In this document: positions 1 through 8,308 of the stretch, piece by piece
How positions within the stretch are numbered: position 1 is the first letter of the stretch
How the letters are laid out: each line of letters begins with the position of its first letter
Assembly (NCBI GenBank): GCA_023254735.1
Contig: JALRKV010000056.1
Location: forward strand, 1-64,000
Direction: 5' to 3'
Length of the DNA: 64,000 nucleotides
DNA from: Pseudomonadales bacterium
Lineage (GTDB): Bacteria > Pseudomonadota > Gammaproteobacteria > Pseudomonadales > Pseudohongiellaceae
Notes under the pieces: model-generated
Seen by the model: the letters and a program-made list of their open reading frames with translations, nothing else
What the model was told of the DNA's origin: nothing
Databases searched by the model: none
Translations under genes and position numbers: made by a program

Positions 1-98
1 CGATAATGAGAAGCGGGTAAGGTAAAGAGACGAATAACAAGACGGATTAGCACGAAGTAATTAGCAAAAAGCGAGCGCGGAAAGAGAGCTCAGAAGCC

Positions 99-150
99 CA
101 GAGAAAAAGTACAGAAAAAGAGCACAGAAAAAGAGTACAGAAAGCTTAGT
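99..150. repeat. 13-bp purine-rich tandem repeat
   Basis: Four consecutive 13-base units start at 99, 112, 125 and 138. The middle two follow CAGAAAAAGAGYA almost exactly and the last is diverged. The array lies just upstream of the GTG start of the cytochrome gene at 171. It is one of several short-period arrays at gene edges in this window. Confidence 0.75.
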
Positions 151-170
151 AGAAAACGAGGAAAAATGAC

Positions 171-1343
171 GTGGCCCACCCAGCAGTTAACGCCCGTTTC
201 GCCCTGATAATCGTCGCAGCACTGCTGTCTGGATGCGGCGAGAACCAGCCCAATTTTATCGCGGACGCACGACCTCAAAGGCTTTCGGAATGGAATCTGT
301 TTGACTTAAGCGCCTCTCGACTACGGCCACTGCCGGCGGTCGAAATCGTGCGGCCCGCCAATCCACTGTTCACAGACTATGCCCATAAACTGCGCACCCT
401 GTGGATACCGGATGGGGCGCAGGCGACGCTCATCAACGATGAGATCGACTACCCAGTCGGCACCGTGTTGAGCAAAACCTTCTACTACCCAAATGATGAG
501 AGCGGCAACGTAATTCGCGTTGCCGACGAGGGGGCTCGCGAGATAGATCTTGCCGACTCTCGCTTGATAGAAACCCGCATCCTCGTGCGGCAAGAGGCCG
601 GTTGGGATGCCCTGCCCTATGTGTGGAACGAAGACGAAACCGAAGCATTTCTCAGGGTCGCCGGTGCGAGCCGGCCACTCACCATGATCACTGCGGCCGA
701 GCCCAAACAGCCCGCAACCCAATTCGCGTATTTCGTGCCTAATGAAAATCAGTGCTCTGGCTGTCACACCACCGAGCATCCCGACGGCGGCATGCATCCG
801 CTCGGCGCGATCGCGAGTCAGCTCACCGCTTCAGCGCATTCGGCGAGCGGAGAATTCCAGCCCCAAATCGACACCCTCGTTGCACGCGGGTGGCTCAATC
901 AAGCACCGCAAATTCCAGCGTTAGACTCTTATGAAGACACAGACCTACCACTCGAAAAACGCGCGCTCGCTTATCTCAACATGCAGTGCGGACACTGTCA
1001 CAATCCAAAGGGCGCTGCAGATACTTCGGGGCTTGTTCTAACAGGCAAGCATAATTCGCTCGTCAGCATGGGCGTCTGCAAACCGCCGGTAGCAGCGGGT
1101 GGTGGCGCAGGAGATTTACAGTACGGCATCGTGCCGGGGGATCCCGACAACTCAATTCTTCACTATCGCGTTGCGTCGACCAAGCCAGACGAAATGATGC
1201 CTGAGCTGGGTCGCTCGTTGGTTCATGAAGAAGGCGTTGCACTGTTGCGCGAATGGATCGGTACCCTGCCCGGCAGCTGTGACGACAAGAATGACGTTGC
1301 AGAGCAAAGTGTTGAGCCTCTGGGTGCAGATACCGCCGGCTAA
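171..1343 (+). CDS. SO2930-family diheme c-type cytochrome lipoprotein
   Basis: A 390-residue exported protein that looks like the SO2930/HNE_0200 family of diheme cytochromes. The N-terminus is a lipoprotein signal with lipobox LLSGC (Cys22). Two heme-attachment motifs are visible, CSGCH at 195-199 and CGHCH at 273-277. It probably carries electrons in the periplasm while tethered to a membrane. The start is a GTG preceded by GAGG; the ATG at 166 is out of frame. Relatives often sit beside a parallel beta-helix protein, which is not seen here and could lie left of the window. Its stop overlaps that of the convergent dipeptidase gene by 4 bases. The family call is from memory of motifs; the partner is unknown. 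Confidence 0.85.
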   Translation: MAHPAVNARFALIIVAALLSGCGENQPNFIADARPQRLSEWNLFDLSASRLRPLPAVEIVRPANPLFTDYAHKLRTLWIPDGAQATLINDEIDYPVGTVLSKTFYYPNDESGNVIRVADEGAREIDLADSRLIETRILVRQEAGWDALPYVWNEDETEAFLRVAGASRPLTMITAAEPKQPATQFAYFVPNENQCSGCHTTEHPDGGMHPLGAIASQLTASAHSASGEFQPQIDTLVARGWLNQAPQIPALDSYEDTDLPLEKRALAYLNMQCGHCHNPKGAADTSGLVLTGKHNSLVSMGVCKPPVAAGGGAGDLQYGIVPGDPDNSILHYRVASTKPDEMMPELGRSLVHEEGVALLREWIGTLPGSCDDKNDVAEQSVEPLGADTAG

Positions 1344-2056
1344 TCGATTACCTGATCAAAATAAGACTCTGGAAATGGTTCGTCATTGAGCGTGAAATGC
1401 CACCATTCAGTCTCGAGTGGTCTGAAATTCTGAGCAATCATAACACTGCGAAGCAGCGCTCTATTCGCCCGCTGCTCCATGCTCGGCATCTTGCTAGAGG
1501 GCCACGAGCTAAGGTCGAAAAAATCCCACGGTGTCCCCATATCGAGCTCCCTCCCCGAGGTTAAATCAACGAGCGTTAGGTCTACTGTGCTGCCTCGAGA
1601 ATGCCCAGAACGTTCTGCGATATACCCGTCACTAAACAGGTTGGCCTTATCTACGCGGGGATAGAACTCATTTTTAGTCCTCGTATCCTCAAGGTCACTT
1701 GCCCAGCGCACGAAATGATCCACCGCCCGCTGAGGACGATAACCATCGAAGACCTTTAAGCCGAGGCCGAATTCGGCAAGACGTGCCTGTACTGCACTCA
1801 GCGCCTCGATTGCAGGTTTCGTGAGCAATACTTTGGCCTCTCGATAGCCATCGACCGGCGCCCCGACGAAATTATGCGAACCGGCATAACGCGCGTCGAC
1901 AATGACGGTTGGTAGTGCCCCGCTAATGTCAATAAGGTCCGCCTCCTCAGCATTCGCGCTGAGCCCGACTCCCGAGCAAAAATAGAGAGTGATCCGCAGC
2001 GAACTGCCCAGCCAGACAAGCAGGCGTGTCCGAATATTTCTAGTTCCAGTTGCCAT
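1340..2056 (-). CDS. D-alanyl-D-alanine dipeptidase, VanX/DdpX type
   Basis: A peptidase of family M15D that cleaves D-Ala-D-Ala. The zinc-site motifs are clear: SGHSRGSTVD gives His152 and Asp159, and EWWH gives Glu217 and His220. The chosen start at 2056 follows a strong GGGGAGGG Shine-Dalgarno and opens a signal peptide, so the enzyme should be periplasmic, where it could recycle or degrade peptidoglycan-derived dipeptides. A longer reading from 2221 has no comparable ribosome site and its extra 55 residues look non-coding. At 238 residues the length fits the family. No van resistance regulators or ligase are nearby, so a resistance role is not supported. Confidence 0.9.
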   Translation of the reverse strand: MATGTRNIRTRLLVWLGSSLRITLYFCSGVGLSANAEEADLIDISGALPTVIVDARYAGSHNFVGAPVDGYREAKVLLTKPAIEALSAVQARLAEFGLGLKVFDGYRPQRAVDHFVRWASDLEDTRTKNEFYPRVDKANLFSDGYIAERSGHSRGSTVDLTLVDLTSGRELDMGTPWDFFDLSSWPSSKMPSMEQRANRALLRSVMIAQNFRPLETEWWHFTLNDEPFPESYFDQVID

Positions 2057-2358
2057 GTTCCCTCCCCTCGGGAAGTAGTATTGATCGCTATGCAGGCTTA
2101 ATCCGTATAGCGCTAGGTGAGTAAAATAGTAGAGTAAAAAATGCTGCAATACTCCATGATTGTCCCAGACGTTGCAGATCAACTCCTCGCGGCTGCACTC
2201 AGTTGGACGCCAATGAGACATAGCCTCTACTTCGAATAGCGTCTAGAATGCGCTGTAGAGTAATAGCATCATTCGAATACCTAGCTCAGCGAGAGTAATC
2301 AGGGAGAAATCCCAACAGCGAGCTGAGCTTATTTAACGATATCCCCGGAGTCTACCCT
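2057..2358. promoter_or_regulatory. divergent intergenic region with structured leader
   Basis: This gap separates the divergent dipeptidase and sugar dehydrogenase genes and must hold both promoters, but I could not assign clear -35/-10 boxes. An inverted repeat AGCTCAGC (2283-2290) / GCTGAGCT (2332-2339) encloses a small GGGA-GAAA-TCCC hairpin (2312-2323). It would fold in the leader of the dehydrogenase mRNA, ending about 20 bases before its start codon. Confidence 0.4.
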
Positions 2359-3525
2359 ATGACAAAGCGAAACCGATCTAACCGAACCTTCGCGGGTCTT
2401 GCCCTCGCTACGGCGATTGCCGGCCTTTCCCCGCTGGGCGCACTCGCACAGAGCGACACTTACAGTTCCGCGGCACACGATTTTGAGATCACGACAGTCG
2501 CGGAAGGCCTAGAAGTGCCGTGGTCAATGACATGGCTACCTAACGGCGACATGCTAGTCACTGAGCGTCCTGGACGCCTTCGCATAGTGCGTAACGGCAC
2601 GCTACTTGCTGCGCCGGTCGAAGGTGTGCCCGAAGTTCATGCAGTGGGCCAGGGCGGATTGTTTGATGTACTACCACACCCCGATTTCGAATCGAATAAG
2701 CTCGTCTACCTCAGCTTCTCAAAGCCACTGCCCGACGAGTCTACAACTACAGTTATCCGCGGCACTTTTGAGAACGACAGACTGAGCAATGTCGAAACCA
2801 TTTTCCAAGCGGATACAACCGGACGCAATGGTCACTATGGCGGCCGCATCGCGTTCGACAACGACGGCTACTTGTTTATCACTGTTGGCGACCGCCAAGC
2901 ACCTCCCTCTGGTAACCTCGAGGCGCATCCAGCGCAGGATCTTGCAAACCATAGCGGCACCGTAATACGCCTGCATGACGACGGCCGCGTGCCCAGCGAC
3001 AACCCTTTTGTCGGTCGTCGAGATGCCTTGCCAGAAATTTACAGCTATGGGCATCGTAATCCTCAGGGAATCGATATCCATCCTGTAACCGGCGATGTGT
3101 GGACAGACGAGCATGGCCCGCAAGGTGGCGATGAACTAAACATCGAGGAAGCCGGCAAAAACTACGGCTGGCCCGTCATCGGCTACGGCGTAAATTATGG
3201 ACCTGGGCTCCCGATTCACAGCTCGCAGCAAAGCGAAGGCATGGAACAGCCAAGACATTTCTGGGTGCCTTCTATCGCAACCGCTGGACTCATGATCTAC
3301 AGCGGCGATTTATTCCCTAATTGGAAAGGCGATATTTTCGTCGGCGGACTTCGCGGCCAGCAACTCGCGCGAGTCGACTTGAACGACGAAGGCAAGATGG
3401 CGATGATGGAAGAGACTCTCCTGAACGGCATCGGGCGAATTCGGGACATTCACCAAGGCCCCGAAGGCGCGATTTATATCGCAACCGAGAACCGCGGCAT
3501 CCTGCGCCTCACGCCGAGCAATTAA
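2359..3525 (+). CDS. PQQ-dependent soluble aldose/sugar dehydrogenase
   Basis: A 388-residue exported quinoprotein of the glucose/sorbosone dehydrogenase family (six-bladed propeller, YliI-like). A Sec signal peptide ends at about residue 30 (ALAQ). Family blocks are present: EVPWSMTWLPNGDMLVTERP near the start, GHYGGRIAFD, YSYGHRNPQGIDIHP with the catalytic-type histidine, and DEHGPQGGDELN. It would oxidise sugars in the periplasm using PQQ and pass electrons to a quinone or cytochrome. No PQQ biosynthesis gene lies in the window. A GGAGT ribosome site precedes the ATG, and a strong terminator follows the gene. Confidence 0.92.
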   Translation: MTKRNRSNRTFAGLALATAIAGLSPLGALAQSDTYSSAAHDFEITTVAEGLEVPWSMTWLPNGDMLVTERPGRLRIVRNGTLLAAPVEGVPEVHAVGQGGLFDVLPHPDFESNKLVYLSFSKPLPDESTTTVIRGTFENDRLSNVETIFQADTTGRNGHYGGRIAFDNDGYLFITVGDRQAPPSGNLEAHPAQDLANHSGTVIRLHDDGRVPSDNPFVGRRDALPEIYSYGHRNPQGIDIHPVTGDVWTDEHGPQGGDELNIEEAGKNYGWPVIGYGVNYGPGLPIHSSQQSEGMEQPRHFWVPSIATAGLMIYSGDLFPNWKGDIFVGGLRGQQLARVDLNDEGKMAMMEETLLNGIGRIRDIHQGPEGAIYIATENRGILRLTPSN

Positions 3526-3540
3526 TCGCCGCTCGCTGCG

Positions 3541-3568
3541 CACAAAGCCCGCCTCTGCGGGCTTTGTG
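3541..3568 (+). terminator. rho-independent terminator
   Basis: A perfect 12-bp stem (CACAAAGCCCGC with its complement) with a CTCT loop, followed by a short T-containing stretch. It lies 15 bases after the sugar dehydrogenase stop. Confidence 0.85.
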
Positions 3569-3618
3569 CTTTCTGGATCCGCCTGCGTTAGCATTGAGAC
3601 CCAAAGGAGCGGTTAGGG

Positions 3619-4317
3619 ATGAAAACAATAGGCATGATTGGCGGCATGAGCTGGGAATCCACCGCAAGCTACTACCGCGCAATCAACGAGGGAATAAAAC
3701 GCGAGCTCGGCGGACTTCACTCTGCCAAGATCTGTCTCATCAGTGTCGATTTCGATGAAATAGAACAGCTGCAGCGTGAAGGCGACTGGACTCGGGCAGG
3801 CGAATTACTTGCAAGCGTTGCTGTCAATGTGCAGGCCGGCGGCGCGGATTTTCTCCTAATCTGCACAAACACTATGCATAAAGTCGCCGGCGCAATTCAA
3901 TCTGTGATCGGCATCCCCCTCCTGCACATCGCCGACGCCACAGCGCAACAACTTATCGATGACAAGATTGATCGCGTTGGCCTGCTTGGCACTCGTTTCA
4001 CCATGGAGGATACGTTCTACAAGGCGCGTTTAACAGATAAGTTTGGCATCGAGGTGCTCGTGCCGAGCCCAGCCAACTGCGCCCGCGTGAGTGGCATAAT
4101 CTACGAAGAGCTTTGCCTTGGTGCGATAAATGCCGAGTCACGCGCGTTTTATGTTCAGCAGATCGCCGAGCTGGCCGAACGCGGTGCACAGGCAGTGATT
4201 CTTGGCTGCACAGAAATAGCGCTGCTCGTTCAGCAGCCTCACACCGAGATTCCTCTGTATGACACCACTTCAATACACGCTGAAGCCGCCGTTAAGATGG
4301 CGCTCACCGATCGATAG
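3619..4317 (+). CDS. aspartate/glutamate racemase family protein
   Basis: A 232-residue cytosolic protein of the Asp/Glu racemase superfamily (YgeA/RacD-like). The two catalytic cysteines lie in CTNTMH and GCTEI, as expected for the cofactor-independent two-base mechanism. The N-terminal MKTIGMIGGMSWEST block is typical of the family. It probably racemises an amino acid; the substrate cannot be read from sequence. It has its own AAAGGAG ribosome site and sits 49 bases upstream of the marC-like gene, so the two may be co-transcribed. Confidence 0.9.
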   Translation: MKTIGMIGGMSWESTASYYRAINEGIKRELGGLHSAKICLISVDFDEIEQLQREGDWTRAGELLASVAVNVQAGGADFLLICTNTMHKVAGAIQSVIGIPLLHIADATAQQLIDDKIDRVGLLGTRFTMEDTFYKARLTDKFGIEVLVPSPANCARVSGIIYEELCLGAINAESRAFYVQQIAELAERGAQAVILGCTEIALLVQQPHTEIPLYDTTSIHAEAAVKMALTDR

Positions 4318-4366
4318 CCTATAATGGCGCCCTCGGAACCTCTCCCTTTGGTTTTATAAGCTTGTT

Positions 4367-5011
4367 ATGGACGGACTCATCCTAGAAACGTTTACCGTAG
4401 GCCTTGCGACATTTTTCGCGACCATTGGACCACTTGATGTCGCTGCCGTTTTCGCCGCGCTAACCGCCGGCGAGGCACCGAAACACAGACGTCGCATGGC
4501 TGTGCGGGGCGCACTAATCGCTACGGGCATCTTGATAACATTCGCGCTCATCGGCGAGTCTCTATTATTCGCTCTGGGGATTTCAATAGCCGCACTCCGC
4601 ACAGGGGGCGGCATACTGCTACTTCTTATCGGTATCGACATGGTCTTCGCGCGCTCCTCCGGCAGCACGTCGACAACAGACGAGGAGGAGCAGGAAGCGC
4701 TAGGAAAGCGTGATATCTCGGTGTTTCCGATCGCCACCCCATTAATTGCTGGCCCCGGCGCCATGGGTGCAGTAATACTTCTCATGGCCAATACCGAAGG
4801 GGAGCTCGCTCTGCAGGTGGCGGTCATTGCCTCCTTGATGGTAATTCTCGTGCTTACCTTTGGTATGCTGCTCCTAGCGAGCAAAATTCAACGCCTTTTT
4901 GGTGTCACCGGTATGCATGTGGTAACACGCATCTTCGGCGTGCTCCTCTCTGCACTCGCCGTGCAGTTTATTTTTGACGGCGTCGCTCAAAGTGGTCTGA
5001 TAAGTGGTTAG
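4367..5011 (+). CDS. MarC family integral membrane protein
   Basis: A 214-residue protein with about six membrane segments, matching the MarC/NAAT family. The conserved block FPIATPLIAGPGAMGAVI is present in the middle, as are the N-terminal FFATIGPLDVAAVF residues. The loop at about 100-120 is acidic (DEEEQEA). The function of the family is unclear; a link to multiple antibiotic resistance was proposed and later disputed. It follows the racemase gene closely and is followed by a hairpin. Confidence 0.9.
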   Translation: MDGLILETFTVGLATFFATIGPLDVAAVFAALTAGEAPKHRRRMAVRGALIATGILITFALIGESLLFALGISIAALRTGGGILLLLIGIDMVFARSSGSTSTTDEEEQEALGKRDISVFPIATPLIAGPGAMGAVILLMANTEGELALQVAVIASLMVILVLTFGMLLLASKIQRLFGVTGMHVVTRIFGVLLSALAVQFIFDGVAQSGLISG

Positions 5012-5075
5012 GGGTGTTCGCAGGCGACGAGAAAAAGGATTGATTGAAACCAGTCCTAACTCTCAGGCAAAAAAA

Positions 5076-5094
5076 AGGCCGACTACGTCGGCCT
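5076..5094. terminator. hairpin, probable terminator
   Basis: AGGCCGAC (5076-5083) pairs with GTCGGCCT (5087-5094). The run of A bases lies on the left, so the U-tract would be made only by minus-strand transcription; on the plus strand it is a hairpin without a T run, 65 bases after the marC-like stop. Confidence 0.6.
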
Positions 5095-5136
5095 CAAGCT
5101 TCTAGGGACTAACTGAGTTACAGCTAGAAAGGACAC

Positions 5137-5204
5137 TTCAGGGCTTGAAAGCGGGGGATGGCGTCCGCTTTCAGTCGATCTCGGGAGAGAGTCCCTGTCC
5201 TGAA
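5137..5204 (+). other. possible three-stem structured RNA element
   Basis: An outer stem TTCAGG (5137-5142) / CCTGAA (5199-5204) encloses a 9-bp hairpin TGAAAGCGG (5146-5154) / CCGCTTTCA (5165-5173) and a small GGGA/TCCC hairpin (5183-5186 / 5192-5195). This is a three-way-junction layout in a 532-base stretch with no convincing gene. No known RNA family was recognised. Confidence 0.35.
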
Positions 5205-5278
5205 AGGTTAAACGCCAAGCTTTTCGCTGCAGATCACTCGGCTGTCATGACTTTTTTGCCGACTGCCTCCCCCCTCTT

Positions 5279-5386
5279 TTTATCCCTCTGTTTATCCCTC
5301 TGTTTATCCTTCTATTTGTCGCTCTATACCCGCCTCGATTTATCCCTTGCACTGATCCTCGCCTACCTCCTTGCTCTAACCCTCGC
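5279..5386 (+). repeat. 12-bp degenerate tandem repeat
   Basis: Nine consecutive 12-base units; the first two are identical (TTTATCCCTCTG) and later units drift. In one frame the units read as LSLC-like tetrapeptides, which produces a 104-codon open frame (5145-5459). I regard that frame as a by-product of the repeat: it has no ribosome site and no family resemblance. Apart from this repeat and the stem-loop region before it, I see nothing in 5012-5543. Confidence 0.75.
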
Positions 5387-5543
5387 GCCCTGCGGCCTGG
5401 CTCTGCCTCAGTTCACCTCTATCTCAATGGTCTTTCCGTCACGAGGCCAGACAAACTAAAACTATTCCTACCCGCGGTACGTAATAATCATCGAATTAGT
5501 CAAATATTAATAGAAACTAGCTGAAAGGGAGGAGTTTGGAGAG

Positions 5544-6230
5544 ATGGTTAGGTCGTCACGGTCATTCAGAAACACCCTCGGCAAATCGGCTCATAGCTCC
5601 CTACACCTTATAAAAGGGGCATTGCTTTGCCTGTTTCTCATCGCAGCGGTCGATAGCTACGCGCTCGAGCAACCTACCTATGAGGTTCTGTTCGTCGACG
5701 GCGATATCGAATACCGCCGCTACGACGCGTACCTAGTCGCCGAGACTGCTATCGCTAAAGTGGGTGACTGGGGCAAGGACACGCGCGATGGGTTCATGCA
5801 GCTCTTCGACTACATATCTGGTGAGAATACCCTCGAGACCAAAATTGCAATGACCTCGCCCGTCGTGCAGGGGCAAAGCACTAAAATAGCGATGACTGCG
5901 CCTGTAGTGGAGTCTTCGAGCGAAGGCCAAAACCGCATGGCGTTTATGCTACCCAGCAAATTCAACCTCGACAGCGCGCCACGCCCGACAAATCCCGCTA
6001 TTACAATCAAGGAAATACCGGTGAGGATCATTGCCAGCATTCGCTACTCGGGCCGCTGGACCGAAAAGAACGTGCAGAAATACAAAGCCAGACTCGAGCA
6101 GCATCTCGCAGATCGAGGCGTCGAGACAATCGGCGAGTATTCGACGGCAGTTTACAACGCGCCGTTCACACCGCCTTTCATGCGTCGTAACGAAATCCAC
6201 TTTGAGATCAGCGCGCTACCTGAAAACTAG
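5544..6230 (+). CDS. SOUL family heme-binding protein
   Basis: A 228-residue exported protein of the SOUL/HBP family, which binds heme or other tetrapyrroles. After a signal peptide (hydrophobic stretch at about 26-37, ending near YALEQ) come typical blocks: YEVLFVDGDIEYRRYDAYLVAE, the paired KIAMTSPVV / KIAMTAPVV repeats, and PFMRRNEIHFEI at the end. A GGGAGGAG ribosome site precedes the ATG. It is followed after 35 bases by a TIGR01777 epimerase gene, and the two probably share an mRNA. A tetrapyrrole-binding role in the periplasm is inferred. Confidence 0.9.
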   Translation: MVRSSRSFRNTLGKSAHSSLHLIKGALLCLFLIAAVDSYALEQPTYEVLFVDGDIEYRRYDAYLVAETAIAKVGDWGKDTRDGFMQLFDYISGENTLETKIAMTSPVVQGQSTKIAMTAPVVESSSEGQNRMAFMLPSKFNLDSAPRPTNPAITIKEIPVRIIASIRYSGRWTEKNVQKYKARLEQHLADRGVETIGEYSTAVYNAPFTPPFMRRNEIHFEISALPEN

Positions 6231-6265
6231 CGGCGCCTAAATCGATCGAGCAAGGAAGCAAGGCA

Positions 6266-7192
6266 ATGCAACAGGCAGTTTTGATAAGCGGCGCAAGTGG
6301 GCTAATCGGTACAGCGCTCTCGGATCATCTTCGCAGCGCGGGCTACGCTGTCCACAAACTAGAGAGAGATAATCCGAACGCTCAGTTCAATTACTCATCG
6401 GAGTCTAAAAAGGCGACACTTGATGACTCCATCTCCCTTCATGCAGTCGTCAATCTCGCAGGTCCAAGCATCGCCGATGGCCGCTGGACCGATAGTCGTA
6501 AAAGAGAGCTTTTAGACAGCCGCGTCGACGTCACCACCGCGCTCGCCTCAGCTCTGGCAACAGCGACCAAACCTCCCGCCGTTTTCTTGTCCGCCTCTGC
6601 AGTGGGGTTTTACGGCCAGTCGGATGAGCCTCTCGACGAAGATTCGCCCGCAGGGAGCGATTTTCTGGCATCGGTCGCCACTCAATGGGAACACTCGACA
6701 GCGCCTGCAAGAACCGCTGCAATTCCCACCGCTCATCTTCGCTTCGGCGTCGTGTTGAGCACGAGAGGCGGCGTACTCGGCAAGTTAATGCTGCCATTCT
6801 CGCTCTGCGCGGGAGGCCGACTCGGGGACGGTAACCAATTGATGAGTTGGATTGCCCTCCCCGATGTTTTGCGTATCCTCACACGCCTTATAGAGGAGCC
6901 AGCGTTACTCACCGCTCACACCGACCCGAAAGGCGCCTGCGCGCTCAATCTGGTCGCTGGCAAGCCAATCACCAACGCTGATTTTACCAAGGCTCTCGGA
7001 CGCGCAATCCGCCGGCCCACACCGTTCCCCTTGCCCAAAAGCCTCATTCGGCTTTTGTTCGGCGAAATGGGCGACGCACTGCTGCTGGGGCATTCGTCGG
7101 TCATCTCTCAACGCCTTCCAAATCTAGGCATAGCGCTGCAATACCCAAACATCGATCTCGCGCTTGCCTACCTTGTTAAGAATAAGGCCTGA
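6266..7192 (+). CDS. TIGR01777 family NAD(P)-binding oxidoreductase
   Basis: A 308-residue protein of the YfcH-like epimerase family. The N-terminal Rossmann motif is SGASGLIGTAL; the family signature blocks VVNLAGPSIADGRWT, AVGFYG and LRFGVVLSTRGG are present, and the C-terminal third matches the DUF1731 tail. The reaction is unknown for the family. AAGGAAG precedes the ATG. Its partner upstream is the SOUL protein. In other bacteria such genes often appear in light- or stress-induced sets, which agrees with the photolyase group downstream, but that link is inferred. Confidence 0.88.
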   Translation: MQQAVLISGASGLIGTALSDHLRSAGYAVHKLERDNPNAQFNYSSESKKATLDDSISLHAVVNLAGPSIADGRWTDSRKRELLDSRVDVTTALASALATATKPPAVFLSASAVGFYGQSDEPLDEDSPAGSDFLASVATQWEHSTAPARTAAIPTAHLRFGVVLSTRGGVLGKLMLPFSLCAGGRLGDGNQLMSWIALPDVLRILTRLIEEPALLTAHTDPKGACALNLVAGKPITNADFTKALGRAIRRPTPFPLPKSLIRLLFGEMGDALLLGHSSVISQRLPNLGIALQYPNIDLALAYLVKNKA

Positions 7193-7255
7193 GTCCGATT
7201 GACTCTGTCGTCTAATGGGGTAGTCTGCGTAAAATTCGCTGCGCACTGACCCAGA

Positions 7256-8134
7256 ATGAGGAATCCTGTGAAAACGACCTGCTTTGATGTCTCAATCGCC
7301 GACCATATTGCACACATCGTGCTCAATCGTCCTGAAAAACGAAATAGCATGATTACCGCATTCTGGGATGAATTGCCCGCTATCATCAGTGAACTCGAAC
7401 AAGACGACAGAGTTCGCGTCATTGTGATTTCCTCGACGGGCCCACATTTTACTGCGGGCATCGACACGGCGGTGTTCGCAAGCAGCGAGGCCGCAACCGA
7501 CGACCCGCGCGAAGTGGAGCATCAGAGAAGGCGGCATGGCGCTCGCTTTTACGACAACGTGCTACGCATGCAGCGCACGTTTAATTGCTTAGAAGAGTGC
7601 CGTGTGCCTGTACTCGCAGCGATACAGGGCGGCGCTATCGGCGGGGGTGTAGATTTAATCACAGCCTGCGACATGCGTTACATGAGTAAAGACGGCTTCC
7701 TTACCATTTTCGAAATCAACATCGGCATGACCGCCGACGTCGGCACCTTCCCGCGTATCACCAAGCTTATTCCCGAGGGTATTGCACGGGAGCTCGCCTA
7801 CACGGGGAGACGCATGGGTGCCCAAGAAGCGAAAGAGATAGGGCTAGTGAACGCTGTCTTCGATACCCACGAAGAACTGCTAGAGGGCGTAATGGCTGTC
7901 GCCCGAGAAATCACAAAGAAGGCGCCGATCGCGATCTATGGCAGTAAACGCCTGATAACCTATTCCCGAGATCACAGCACAGCGGATAGCTTAGACTATA
8001 TAAGTATCTGGAATGCGAGCATGTTGAGTTCTGCCGAGGTGCGTGAAGCAATGGCAGCGTCGGGTGAGAAGCGCGAAGGCGATTTTGCGTCACTTCCGCC
8101 CAAAAAGCATACGATGTCAGATACCGTAGCCTAA
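7256..8134 (+). CDS. crotonase family, dienoyl-CoA isomerase-like (ECH1 type)
   Basis: A 292-residue enoyl-CoA hydratase/isomerase superfamily protein. The oxyanion-hole region (FTAGIDT and GGAIGGGVDL) is intact. The acidic residues typical of delta-3,5-delta-2,4-dienoyl-CoA isomerases are present in TACDMRY and IFEINIGMTADVGTFPR. It would shift double bonds during beta-oxidation of unsaturated fatty acids. The ATG at 7256 has no ribosome site, whereas a GTG at 7268 lies 6 bases after AGGA, so translation may begin four codons later. Confidence 0.88.
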   Translation: MRNPVKTTCFDVSIADHIAHIVLNRPEKRNSMITAFWDELPAIISELEQDDRVRVIVISSTGPHFTAGIDTAVFASSEAATDDPREVEHQRRRHGARFYDNVLRMQRTFNCLEECRVPVLAAIQGGAIGGGVDLITACDMRYMSKDGFLTIFEINIGMTADVGTFPRITKLIPEGIARELAYTGRRMGAQEAKEIGLVNAVFDTHEELLEGVMAVAREITKKAPIAIYGSKRLITYSRDHSTADSLDYISIWNASMLSSAEVREAMAASGEKREGDFASLPPKKHTMSDTVA

Positions 8135-8147
8135 ATAAGGAAAGAGG

Positions 8148-8195
8148 CTCAGAGGGTGGCTCAGGGGAAAACTCAGAGGGAGACTCAGAGAAAGC
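8148..8195 (+). repeat. 12-bp purine-rich tandem repeat
   Basis: Four units begin with CTCAG at 8148, 8160, 8172 and 8184, an exact 12-base period. The array lies just after the crotonase stop. Confidence 0.75.
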
Positions 8196-8229
8196 CGCTA
8201 AATCTGTAACAAGCTTAAACCGAATGAAC

Positions 8230-8249
8230 CGCTAGGCCACGGCTTAGCG
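8230..8249 (+). terminator. probable terminator hairpin
   Basis: CGCTAGGC (8230-8237) pairs with GCTTAGCG (8242-8249), one G-T pair, loop CACG. Only a weak T/A tract follows. A second hairpin, GGCGCA (8268-8273) / TGCGCC (8284-8289), lies just upstream of the next gene and may affect its leader. Confidence 0.5.
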
Positions 8250-8308
8250 TTACTGATAAAAACGAGAGGCGCACCAAGAGGGATGCGCCCTAGAAAAAGG
8301 AAAGGACT

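Noticed and set aside
321..797. Long antisense frames opposite real genes, here and at 4354-4884, 16741-17325, 61-61.5 kb and elsewhere
   Set aside because: They lie opposite genes with strong family evidence, have no ribosome sites and show unusual composition, as expected of shadow frames.
1340..2056. Vancomycin-resistance vanX
   Set aside because: No vanH, vanA or regulatory genes are present and the protein has a signal peptide; Gram-negative DdpX-like enzymes are the better match.
5058..5204. Strings CTCTCAGGCAAAA, GGACA and GGGAGAG that recall a glycine riboswitch
   Set aside because: The order is wrong: the 3' motif comes before the 5' motif on the plus strand, the minus strand does not carry them, and no glycine-related gene follows.
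5145..5459. 104-codon open frame on the plus strand
   Set aside because: It has no ribosome site, its start overlaps a hairpin, and most of its length is a 12-base tandem repeat that reads as LSLC-like tetrapeptides. No family resemblance.
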